21,918 nucleotides of DNA from Acidobacteriota bacterium (GTDB taxonomy: Bacteria > Acidobacteriota > Holophagae > Thermotomaculales > Thermotomaculaceae): contig JAMOUY010000390.1 in NCBI GenBank assembly GCA_027067895.1, positions 1 to 21,918 of the forward strand. Reading direction: 5' to 3'. Below the pieces are notes generated by a model. The model ran no database searches, had not been told where the DNA came from, and saw nothing but the letters and a program-made list of their open reading frames with translations. Both the position numbers and the translations under genes were made by a program. This document shows positions 8,928-16,488 of the stretch, one piece after another (position 1 is the first letter of the stretch; the number at the start of each line of letters is the position of its first letter).

Positions 8928-9595
8928 TATGAGAAATTCCTTTCAACAATTCCGAGAAATTCAAGGGTAAAATCCTCTATCTCCGCGGAAATGTCTTTAA
9001 TTTGGTTTATGAAATGGTTGTATCCCCAAAGTGCGGGAATGGCAACCACAAGCCCGGCTGCCGTTGTTATCAATGCTTCGGCAATACCCGGCGCAACAGC
9101 AACCAAAGATGCGCTTTGATGAATTCCTATTGCCTTAAATGCGTCAATAATTCCCCAAACCGTTCCGAAAAGTCCGACAAAGGGTGCCGCGGCTGCTGTT
9201 GTTGCCAAAAAATTCAGCGATTTTTCAAACCTTCCGATTTCAACAATCTTTGCCCTGTCAAGCACCCTTGCGATTGAGTCAAGGCTTTTGATTTTAGGTT
9301 TTCCTACGGTTGAAGATTGGTTTTTTAACTGAAAAGACAATTCGGAAAACCCAGCAATGAACAATCCTGCCTGAGGGCTGTAAATAAAAGGCTTGCACGC
9401 CTCTTTGATTTCGTTAAATTTGTTTGATGTTCTGAAAATTCTCAAAAATTCTTTTGACTGTTTCCTCGCTTTTTTAAATTGAAGAATTTTCTGAAATATG
9501 ATTTTCCACGAGCCTATGGACAAAATCAAAAGTACTAAAATTACAAGTTTTGAAACAATTCCCGAGTGTTTCGCTATTGCTATAATGTCAAACAT
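8927..9595 (-). CDS. tolQ: TolQ/ExbB proton channel protein
   Basis: Inner-membrane protein of 222 residues of the MotA/TolQ/ExbB family; with TolR it uses the proton gradient to energise TolA. Three transmembrane helices are visible: about 15-35, 130-152 and 168-192. The family signature GLFGTVWGIIDAF (141-153) and the third helix APGIAEALITTAAGLVVAIPA with E173 are well kept. The ATG lies within the last codons of coaD (8-base overlap), with AAGGGG as ribosome site. The long cytosolic loop between helices 1 and 2 carries a basic cluster (KKARKQSKE). Confidence 0.93.
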   Translation of the reverse strand: MFDIIAIAKHSGIVSKLVILVLLILSIGSWKIIFQKILQFKKARKQSKEFLRIFRTSNKFNEIKEACKPFIYSPQAGLFIAGFSELSFQLKNQSSTVGKPKIKSLDSIARVLDRAKIVEIGRFEKSLNFLATTAAAAPFVGLFGTVWGIIDAFKAIGIHQSASLVAVAPGIAEALITTAAGLVVAIPALWGYNHFINQIKDISAEIEDFTLEFLGIVERNFS

Positions 9596-10091
9596 TCTTT
9601 TCCCCTTTTTTAAATTTTTCTTTTAATTTTTCTTCAACATGCTTCGGGACAAAGTAGGAAATGTCTCCGCCGAATGAGGCAACCTCTCTTACAAGGTTTG
9701 CCGAAAGATAGGAAAACCTTTCGTCGGGCATCATAAATACCGTGTCAACCTCTTTCAAGAGTTTTCTGTTTGTCAAAGCCATCTGAAATTCGTATTCAAA
9801 ATCGGATATTGCCCTAATCCCCCTTAAAATCGCCTTTGCGTTTGCCTTTTTGACGTAATCTACAAGCAGTCCGGTAAAACTTGATACCTCAATTTTTTCT
9901 TGGGGAAGGTGGGATATGGATTTTTTTATCATTGCAATTCTTTCTTCCACCGTGAAAAGGGGTTTTTTGTTCGGGTTTATCAGTATTGCCACAACAACCT
10001 TGTCAAAGAGTTTGAGCCCCCTTTCAATTATGTCTATGTGGCCGTATGTTATAGGGTCAAACGAGCCGGGATAAACCGCTTTTATGCACAT
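9588..10091 (-). CDS. coaD: Phosphopantetheine adenylyltransferase
   Basis: Cytosolic enzyme of 167 residues that transfers AMP from ATP to 4'-phosphopantetheine, the penultimate step of coenzyme A synthesis. The nucleotidyltransferase motif PGSFDPITYGH (8-18, with H18 of the TxGH-type site) is followed by NPNKKPLFTVEERIAMI, the ILRGIRAISDFEYE block and the MPDERFSYLSANLVREVASFGGD block, all typical of bacterial CoaD, whose usual length is about 160. The ATG shares a base with the stop of the upstream SPFH gene (TAATG) and the end overlaps tolQ by 8 bases. Its place between SPFH and Tol genes looks like simple operon hitch-hiking, not a functional link. Confidence 0.96.
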   Translation of the reverse strand: MCIKAVYPGSFDPITYGHIDIIERGLKLFDKVVVAILINPNKKPLFTVEERIAMIKKSISHLPQEKIEVSSFTGLLVDYVKKANAKAILRGIRAISDFEYEFQMALTNRKLLKEVDTVFMMPDERFSYLSANLVREVASFGGDISYFVPKHVEEKLKEKFKKGEKNV

Positions 10092-11197
10092 TATTTTTTT
10101 GTCTCCTTTTTGTCTTTTTCAGGGCTGTTTTCCTTTTTCTCTGAATTTTTTTCAGTTTCGGAATTTTGCTTTTCCGCTTTCTTTTCCGCAATTTTGCTTG
10201 CGGTTATTCCGTTTAAGAGAGAGTTTATGTCAACAAAGGAAACCGTGCCGCTGTCGTTAACCGGGACAATTACTATTTGTTTGCCTTTTAAACTTTCAAC
10301 AAGCCTCTTTGCAACAAGGTTTTCTCCCCCGCTTCCGCTTAAAGCCTTGTTTAATTCAATTAGCGCGTCCGCTTCGGCTTTTTTCAGGGCAAAGAGCGCT
10401 TCGGCGTTTTTCTTTGCGGCGTAGAGTATGGCGTCTCCCTTTAATTTTGCCTGCTCATACTCTCCCTTTGCCTTTTCTATAATTTTGTTTGCTTCCGCCT
10501 TTGCCTCAAACTGTTTTCTTTTTGCGTCTTCGGCGGCAGCCTTTGTCAATGCGGCGTATTCAAGTGCTTTTTGTTCGTAAATTTTTCTCTGCTCAATCGC
10601 TTTTTGATACCTGTCGTTAAACCTGTAATCCTTTAAAAGTAAATCTGTTATTTCAAGCCCCAATTTTTCAAGTTTTTTGTTTAAAAATTCTTTTGTGAGT
10701 TTTACCGCATTTTCCCTTTTCGCAGCTTCGTAAAACTCTTCGCTTGTGAGTTTTCCCAAGTAAAACCTTAACGCCGCCCTTGTTATAGGCTTAATTATGT
10801 TTGTTTGAATTTTGTCTGTCTTTTCTCCTACTTTTTGAACGGCAAGGTATGCTTTTTCGGGAATTATTCTCCAAGTAACTATTAAATCAACCCACACGTC
10901 GTTTCCGCCCGATGTTTTCAGTTTTAAGTCGTTTCCCACCCATTTTTCGCCTTCTTTTTTGTGGGCAAGCATTTCAAGTTTCTGCTCAACTTTTTTAACC
11001 TTTACAAATCCCGTAAAAGGGGGAAAGAAGAAATGATATCCGGTATTGTAGGTTTTCGGGATAACTCCCGTTTTTCCGAAAGGGTTTAGATAGACGATTT
11101 TTACTCCCACTTCGTCGGTGTCTATGTGTATTGAGCATGAGTAGAAATAAAGCCCCAAGCCTAAAAGAATTATTAGGATTACTATTGCTTTTTTCAT
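10091..11197 (-). CDS. SPFH/band-7 (prohibitin-like) membrane protein, second of the pair
   Basis: Membrane-anchored SPFH protein of 368 residues. A single N-terminal helix (about 4-20) is followed by the SPFH domain (about 25-210) beginning DTDEVGVKIVYLNPFGKTG, then an Ala/Lys/Glu coiled coil (about 205-285, EAKAEANKIIEKAKGE) and a C-terminal segment containing VDINSLL (322-328). The last 35 residues are a Glu/Lys tail unlike anything in its partner. The ATG overlaps the stop of the upstream SPFH gene by 4 bases (ATGA). HflC/prohibitin is the closest general family, but no ftsH or hflX is near and the pair does not have an obvious HflK start, so I do not use those names. Function (scaffold, protease modulation, membrane domain) is inferred from the family only. 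Confidence 0.82.
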   Translation of the reverse strand: MKKAIVILIILLGLGLYFYSCSIHIDTDEVGVKIVYLNPFGKTGVIPKTYNTGYHFFFPPFTGFVKVKKVEQKLEMLAHKKEGEKWVGNDLKLKTSGGNDVWVDLIVTWRIIPEKAYLAVQKVGEKTDKIQTNIIKPITRAALRFYLGKLTSEEFYEAAKRENAVKLTKEFLNKKLEKLGLEITDLLLKDYRFNDRYQKAIEQRKIYEQKALEYAALTKAAAEDAKRKQFEAKAEANKIIEKAKGEYEQAKLKGDAILYAAKKNAEALFALKKAEADALIELNKALSGSGGENLVAKRLVESLKGKQIVIVPVNDSGTVSFVDINSLLNGITASKIAEKKAEKQNSETEKNSEKKENSPEKDKKETKK

Positions 11198-12198
11198 TTT
11201 TTCACCCCGCTAAGTTTGAGCAAAGAGTTTACGTCAAGGGGATTGACGCCGTTTTTCCCGCCAGATTGAATTATGATTTTGTCAAGCCCTTTTAAAACGT
11301 CGGCCATTTCAAGCCCGACAATGTTTTTTCCGCCCTGTCCTACAAATGCTTTTTGTATTAAAGCGTCTCCCTTTGCCTTTGCCATTTCAATCTCTCTTTT
11401 CGCTTCGGCTTCTTTTGTTTTCAGATAGTTGTCGGCGTCAGCCTTGATTTTTTTTGCTTCCGCCTTTCCCTTTTCAAGTTCAACTTTTGCAAGGGCGTCT
11501 CCGTATGCTTCGGTTTTTTTAAGTTCTGCCAACTGTTTTGCCTGCTCGGTTTTTACAATGTTTAGAAGTTGGATTTGGTCTGCAATTTTCTTTTCTTTTA
11601 TGGCTTCTTCGTATTCTTTTGAGTAAAAATAGTCCCTAACCAAGATATTTACCGCTTTTATGCCGTTTTTTTCAAGTCGTTTGTTTAATTCGTCAAGCGC
11701 TTCCTTAACCTTTGTTTCCCTTTTTTCGGGGTTGAAAAAATCTTCCGCCTTTAATTCGCCTAACTTTGCCTTTAAAACACTTATAAATTCCGGTCTGACT
11801 TTTTGGTTTATATAGTTGTGCCCCAAGGTTGCAAGAAGTTTGTATGCGTTTTCCTCGTCAACCTTGAAAAGCAAGGTTGCGTCAACGTAAACAAAGGTTC
11901 CGTCGCTTGTTTGGACGAAAATGTTTTGATTGTTTTTTTGTCTTTTCATGTTTTCGGGCGCAACAAAGTCAAGTTTTTGTATTCTTGCATTGAATTTGTC
12001 AAGTTTTTCCGCAAAGGGAATTATCAGGTAAAGCCCTGTTTTTAAGGTTTTTTTGCTAATCCCCGGTTTGCCCGTTAACGGCAGAAGCCTTGTTTTTACC
12101 CCGACTTCGCCAACCTTTACCGTTTTAAACGAAAAGAAGGCAAAAGGGATTAGTATGATTAACAACAGAATAATTATTACGCTAAAAGTTTTACTCAT
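11194..12198 (-). CDS. SPFH/band-7 (prohibitin-like) membrane protein, first of the pair
   Basis: SPFH protein of 334 residues with an N-terminal transmembrane helix (about 5-24), an SPFH domain starting VKVGEVGVKTRLLPLTGKPG (about 27-200), a charged coiled coil (about 200-285, AKVELEKGKAEAKKIKAD) and a C-terminal block GQGGKNIVGLEMADVLKG ending in LDVNSLL (321-327). The same block in its neighbour reads GSGGENLVAKRLVESLKG and ends VDINSLL, so the two are ancient paralogues probably assembling together. The ATG lies 8 bases inside recN. Compared with the partner it lacks the acidic/basic tail. Partner-dependent hetero-oligomer formation is inference. Confidence 0.82.
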   Translation of the reverse strand: MSKTFSVIIILLLIILIPFAFFSFKTVKVGEVGVKTRLLPLTGKPGISKKTLKTGLYLIIPFAEKLDKFNARIQKLDFVAPENMKRQKNNQNIFVQTSDGTFVYVDATLLFKVDEENAYKLLATLGHNYINQKVRPEFISVLKAKLGELKAEDFFNPEKRETKVKEALDELNKRLEKNGIKAVNILVRDYFYSKEYEEAIKEKKIADQIQLLNIVKTEQAKQLAELKKTEAYGDALAKVELEKGKAEAKKIKADADNYLKTKEAEAKREIEMAKAKGDALIQKAFVGQGGKNIVGLEMADVLKGLDKIIIQSGGKNGVNPLDVNSLLKLSGVKK

Positions 12199-13879
12199 TT
12201 ATTCCCCCTAATAATTCTTTTGCGTGTTTTAATGAAGTTTCCGAAAACCTTTCTCCTCCAATCATTCTTGCGATTTCCTTAATTCTATCTTCCCTTTTTA
12301 ACAATTTTACCACTGTTTTTGTCCTGCCTTCAAACACAATCTTTTCTATGTGAAAATGGTTGTCCGCTTTTGACGCTATCTGCGCAAGGTGGGTTACGCA
12401 AAGCACCTGCCTGTTTTTGGAAAGTTTTTTCAGTTTTTCCCCGATGTAGAATGCGGTTTCTCCCCCTATGCCGGTGTCTATTTCGTCAAAAACGGTTAGC
12501 CTTCCCTTTTTGTCGTTTGTCAAAACCTTGATTGAAAGCATAACTCTGGACAATTCTCCGCCCGACGCTATTTTGGTTAAAGGCTTTAATTCCTCTCCGA
12601 CGTTTGGGGATATGAGTATTTCGCAGGTGTCTATACCTGTCGGAAGAGGGGTAAAGTTGATGTATTCTTCTTCGTTTTCAGGGATTTTTTTTGTTTGAAT
12701 GTCAAATTTGATTTTAACGTTTTTCATGCCCAACTGTTTTAATTCTTTTTCAAGTTGTTTTTCAAACTTTTTTGCTGTTTCTTTTCTTTTTTCGCTTAAA
12801 ACGGAAGCGATTTTCAGAAACTCTTTTGTTTTTTGTATAACCTTCTGCCTTTGCTCCCTAAGTTTAAAGTCCAACTCTTCAAGCAGAGACAGTTCGTTTT
12901 CCGCATTTTTAAGAAAATTCATTATTTCTTCGTATGTTTCCCCATATTTTTTCTGTATTTTTTCAATCTGATAAAGCCTGTTTTCAATTTCGTCAAGGCT
13001 TAAATCCGGATTTTCAAGGGATAGTGCAATGTCGGCAATCTCCAAATCAAGTTCTTTTACCGAGTGCAGAAAATTGTCCGTTTCCTGTAAATAGGTTTTT
13101 AGGTTTTCCCTGAAAAGGGAAAGGGTTTCAATAGACGAAAGCAGTTTTTTTATTGTTTCAAAAAGATTCGGTTCGCCGTTGAGAATGCTGTTTGCGGTTT
13201 CAAGGCTTTCCCTTATTTTTTCCATGTTTTTCAGAAATTTTTTCTTTTCTGTCAATTCTTCAATTTCGTTCTGCTTTAAATCCAACTCTTTTATTTCGTT
13301 TATTTGAAATTTAAGCATGTCAATTTTCTGATTTTTCTCTTTTTCGCTTATGCTCAATTTTTTCAGTTCTTCCTTTTCTTTGAGAAGTTGCTCCCGAATT
13401 TGGTTTAGTTTTTTTAGAATCTCTCCGTGGTTTCCGAATTTGTCCAAATAGTTCAGGTGGTTTTCGGTGTCAAGAAGTTGAATTTGGTCGTTTTGCGAAT
13501 GAATTTCAACAAGTGTTTTGCCTATTTCGGCAAGTTGGTTTAACGTGATTAGTTCGTCGTTTGCAAAAACCCGGTTTTTCCCGTTTTTAAGGATTACCCT
13601 TTTTACGGTAAAGGTTTGGTCTGTGTCTATTTCAAGTTTTTTAAGGATTTCTTTTGTTTCTCCGCTTAAATTTTCAAAAATTCCCTCAACGACCGCTTTT
13701 TCTTGTCCCGTTCTAATCAATTCGCGGAAAGCCCTTGCTCCCGAAAGCAGGGAAATTGCGTCAACAATAATGGATTTTCCCGCTCCCGTTTCTCCGGTTA
13801 AAACTGTAAATCCTTCGGGGATTTCAATCTCTATGTCGTCCGCAATGGCAAGATTTTTAATTTTTAGAAAAGCAAGCAT
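12191..13879 (-). CDS. recN: DNA repair ATPase RecN
   Basis: SMC-like protein of 562 residues acting in double-strand break repair. Walker A GETGAGKS (29-36) near the N-terminus is followed by a long coiled-coil region rich in Glu/Lys/Leu (about 150-370), then the C-terminal head with the ABC signature SGGELSRVMLSIK and Walker B/D-loop FDEIDTGIGGETA, and a VTHLAQIA switch motif. This order and length are standard for RecN. The ATG follows the histidine kinase stop after one base, with GGGAGG as ribosome site. The gene lies between envelope genes without obvious functional connection; no SOS box is expected within the operon and none was seen. Confidence 0.95.
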   Translation of the reverse strand: MLAFLKIKNLAIADDIEIEIPEGFTVLTGETGAGKSIIVDAISLLSGARAFRELIRTGQEKAVVEGIFENLSGETKEILKKLEIDTDQTFTVKRVILKNGKNRVFANDELITLNQLAEIGKTLVEIHSQNDQIQLLDTENHLNYLDKFGNHGEILKKLNQIREQLLKEKEELKKLSISEKEKNQKIDMLKFQINEIKELDLKQNEIEELTEKKKFLKNMEKIRESLETANSILNGEPNLFETIKKLLSSIETLSLFRENLKTYLQETDNFLHSVKELDLEIADIALSLENPDLSLDEIENRLYQIEKIQKKYGETYEEIMNFLKNAENELSLLEELDFKLREQRQKVIQKTKEFLKIASVLSEKRKETAKKFEKQLEKELKQLGMKNVKIKFDIQTKKIPENEEEYINFTPLPTGIDTCEILISPNVGEELKPLTKIASGGELSRVMLSIKVLTNDKKGRLTVFDEIDTGIGGETAFYIGEKLKKLSKNRQVLCVTHLAQIASKADNHFHIEKIVFEGRTKTVVKLLKREDRIKEIARMIGGERFSETSLKHAKELLGGINE

Positions 13880-13880
13880 T

Positions 13881-15329
13881 TTAACCTCCCAAAGGAAAAC
13901 ATAGCGCCACCGTTGTTCCTTTGCCTTCGGTTGAGGTTATTCTTATTTCTCCTCCGTGTTCCTTCATTATTTGATGTGTTATATGCATTCCGAGTCCGCT
14001 TCCCGTCATTTTTGTGGTGTAAAAAGGCTCGTAAATTTTTTCAAGTTTGTCTTCGGGTATTCCGCAGCCGTTGTCTTTTATGTAGAGGCAAAGCATGTTT
14101 TTGCTTCTGTAAATTCGGGAAAATATTTCAATTTCCCCTTCCGTGCCGATGGCTTCCATGGCGTTTTTTATTACGTTGAGAATAGCCCTTCTTGTCTGAT
14201 TGTAGTCAACGGATATTTTCGGAAGTTTTGTTTTATGGTGAATTAAATTTATTTTTGCGGTTAAAAGAGAGTTTTTTAGAGAGCGGTGAATATCCTCTAC
14301 AATATCGTTTAAATCAATTTTCGCTTTTTTTAAAACAGGCATTCTGACAAATGAAAGGTAATCGTCGGTTATGTTGTTTATGTGGGAAACTTCTGAATTT
14401 ATTGTTTGAATAAGGGAGATAAGTTCGGTTTTTTTGCCCGACGAAAGGTTTAATTCTTCAATTTCTTCTTCAAGCAGTTCAAGATTGAGGGATATTGAGG
14501 CAAGTGGGTTTCTTATCTCGTGAGCCACTTGGGACGCCATTTTGCCCACGATTGAAAGCCTTTCGGACTGAATGAGTTTTTGCTGGATTTTTTCCTGTTC
14601 GGTTATGTCTCTTACAATTGCGGAAAATCCGAAAATTCTTCCCTCTTCGTCTCTAATTGCCGTTCTTGTGATGTTGACTTTTATTATTTTCCCGTCTTTT
14701 CTCTTTCTTTCGGTTATGTAATTCCTTAAAAACCCTTTTTTCAATGCTTCTTTTATTATTTTTCCCGCTTCGTTTTCTTTTTTAAGGTTTTCAGGTATCA
14801 GTATGTCAATGTGTTTCCCGATTACTTCTTCGGCTTTGTATCCGTAAACCTCTTCCGCGCCTTTATTCCACAGAAAAATTTTGTTTTCAAGTGTAATGCC
14901 CAAAATTGCGTCCGCCGAGTCGTTGAGTATGTTTTTGAGGTATAAGGTTGTTTCTCTTGCCTTTTCTTCAAGGTTTTTCTTTCTTGTTACGTCTTTGAAG
15001 AAAATTAGGTATCCTTTTGAGTTTTTGTCTTTGTACGGGGAAACGCTTATGTCAACCCAGATGTTTTTTATATCCTCGCTTATTACCTTTGTTTCGTAAC
15101 TTTCAATTCCGTCCGGTTGTTTTTCAAGCATTTCAACGATTTGTTGAAACTCGGGTTTGCCCTTTTTCAGAATTTCCCAGACATATACGGGAATTTTTTT
15201 GTCTGCGCTTAATCCGATAATATTTTTTGCCTTTTTATTCAGATATGTTATTTTCCCGTTGAAATCTGTTTCTATTATGCCTATATTTGTGTTTTCAAGA
15301 ATGTTTTTGAATTTATTGATAGTTTCCAT
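13881..15329 (-). CDS. Soluble two-PAS sensor histidine kinase, NtrB-like, orphan
   Basis: Sensor kinase of 482 residues without transmembrane helices, so it should sense in the cytosol. Domains in order: PAS 1 (about 5-115), PAS 2 (about 128-245, with a PAC-type GFSAIVRDITEQ end), HisKA dimerisation with phospho-acceptor H270 in QVAHEIRNPLAS, and a HATPase domain with N box NVIKNAMEAI (385-394), G1 DNGCGIP (419-425), F box EPFYTTK (434-440) and G2 GSGLGM (443-448). All catalytic elements look intact. The HExRNPL form of the H box resembles NtrB/AtoS-type kinases that often partner sigma54 activators. No response regulator lies in the window, so the partner is unknown. The start overlaps the yibQ-type gene by 17 bases, with AAGGA upstream. 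Confidence 0.92.
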   Translation of the reverse strand: METINKFKNILENTNIGIIETDFNGKITYLNKKAKNIIGLSADKKIPVYVWEILKKGKPEFQQIVEMLEKQPDGIESYETKVISEDIKNIWVDISVSPYKDKNSKGYLIFFKDVTRKKNLEEKARETTLYLKNILNDSADAILGITLENKIFLWNKGAEEVYGYKAEEVIGKHIDILIPENLKKENEAGKIIKEALKKGFLRNYITERKRKDGKIIKVNITRTAIRDEEGRIFGFSAIVRDITEQEKIQQKLIQSERLSIVGKMASQVAHEIRNPLASISLNLELLEEEIEELNLSSGKKTELISLIQTINSEVSHINNITDDYLSFVRMPVLKKAKIDLNDIVEDIHRSLKNSLLTAKINLIHHKTKLPKISVDYNQTRRAILNVIKNAMEAIGTEGEIEIFSRIYRSKNMLCLYIKDNGCGIPEDKLEKIYEPFYTTKMTGSGLGMHITHQIMKEHGGEIRITSTEGKGTTVALCFPLGG

Positions 15330-16488
15330 AGTACAAATCCTTCACAAACACAAAGTTGACTTTTCTGTCCATTTCCGGCATTTCTTTTGCTAAAATTTCT
15401 ATTGTTTTCGGATAGTTGTGCCCTATTGCGATTGCGTACCCGTGCTGGTATGCTTTTTTTACCGTTTCTTCAAGTTGTTTTTTTATGTGCTCGTAATCAA
15501 TGACGTTGTCAAGGAAAACGTCTCTTGATAAAACTTTTATTCCCATATGTTCCGCTTCTTCCTCAACTACGGTTTTCGGCGGTGTTCTTGAATCAATGAA
15601 AAATTTGCCGTGTTTTTCGGAGTAGGTAAGTATCACCCTTACGGCAAACCGTGATTGAGTTATGGCAGAACCCATGTGATTGTTAAATCCCTTTGCAAAG
15701 GTTATGTTGTTGAATGCGTTTTCAAGTTTTTCCGTAATTTCTTTTTTATTGTCCGTCTTGAAAATTGCTCCCGGTCCCGGGTCTGCTTTGGGGTAACTTA
15801 AAGGCTCCATAGGCATGTGAAGTATTACCTGATAGCCTTTCCCGTTTGCAAGGTATGCGCATTTTTTTGAGTATGTTCTGAAAGGCAGAATTGCAAACGT
15901 TATGGGGTATGGAATTGTAAGCGCTTTTTCAAAGGATTCCATATGTCCCAATCCGCAGTCGTCAATTATTATCGCCACCAAAGGCTGTCCTTTTACCTTG
16001 ATTTTTTTCTTTTTCTTTTTTGCTATGGGTTTTTCCGGCAAAGGCTCTTCATATTGGTATTTTGCCGTTTTTTTCTTCGGTTTTCTCTTTGTTTGTTTTA
16101 GGTTTATCAGTATTTTGGAAATCTCGTTTCCCGAGTCTATTTTTACTAAAATTGCGCTTTTGCCTTTGATTACTTTGGGCTTTACTTTGGAAGGCAGATT
16201 TTTTTTAAGTTTTTTTACAAAAAAATCGGAATTGTGCTTTGGTACGGTTAGTTTGTAGATTATATTTGCCTTTTGGTCAAAGTCTTTTACTATGACAGGC
16301 TTTGTTTTGTAGATGCTTTTGTATGTGTTGACAAGGCATTCTTCAATGGTTTTGTCTTTTTCGGAATTGCCGGAAAAAAGGAAGTAAAAAAATATCCCTA
16401 TTATTGCGACGGCAATCAATCCGAGTATTATTGTTAAAGTTGAAACCTTTCTTTTTCTGCGTTTAGGCCGCCTTCTTCTCTTCGCCAT
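15313..16488 (-). CDS. Divergent polysaccharide deacetylase (YibQ type)
   Basis: Membrane-anchored protein of 391 residues. A very basic start (RRRRPKRRKRK) precedes one transmembrane helix (about 17-38), a linker ending in a run of lysines (about 155-166) and a C-terminal divergent polysaccharide deacetylase domain (about 168-388). Its motifs are kept: DD (176-177), HMPMEP (224-229), NHMGS (270-274), DSRTPP (299-304) and GHNYP (356-360). A role in peptidoglycan or envelope polysaccharide turnover is inferred from the family; no reaction is established by sequence. The ATG lies 26 bases inside the end of the CtpA-like gene, so the Arg/Lys-rich start is encoded in another frame of that gene's Glu/Lys/Ala tail. 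Order EnvC, CtpA-like, YibQ is the common one in proteobacteria. Confidence 0.85.
   Translation of the reverse strand: MAKRRRRPKRRKRKVSTLTIILGLIAVAIIGIFFYFLFSGNSEKDKTIEECLVNTYKSIYKTKPVIVKDFDQKANIIYKLTVPKHNSDFFVKKLKKNLPSKVKPKVIKGKSAILVKIDSGNEISKILINLKQTKRKPKKKTAKYQYEEPLPEKPIAKKKKKKIKVKGQPLVAIIIDDCGLGHMESFEKALTIPYPITFAILPFRTYSKKCAYLANGKGYQVILHMPMEPLSYPKADPGPGAIFKTDNKKEITEKLENAFNNITFAKGFNNHMGSAITQSRFAVRVILTYSEKHGKFFIDSRTPPKTVVEEEAEHMGIKVLSRDVFLDNVIDYEHIKKQLEETVKKAYQHGYAIAIGHNYPKTIEILAKEMPEMDRKVNFVFVKDLYYGNYQ

Noticed and set aside
9900..10424. 174-codon plus-strand open frame rich in Phe and Ser
   Set aside because: It spans the coaD and SPFH junction on the opposite strand; Phe/Ser bias reflects AAA/GAA codons of the real genes.
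10091..12198. Naming the SPFH pair HflK and HflC
   Set aside because: The gene order and neighbours (no ftsH, hflX or hfq) and the C-terminal motifs do not specifically support it; only the wider SPFH family is supported.
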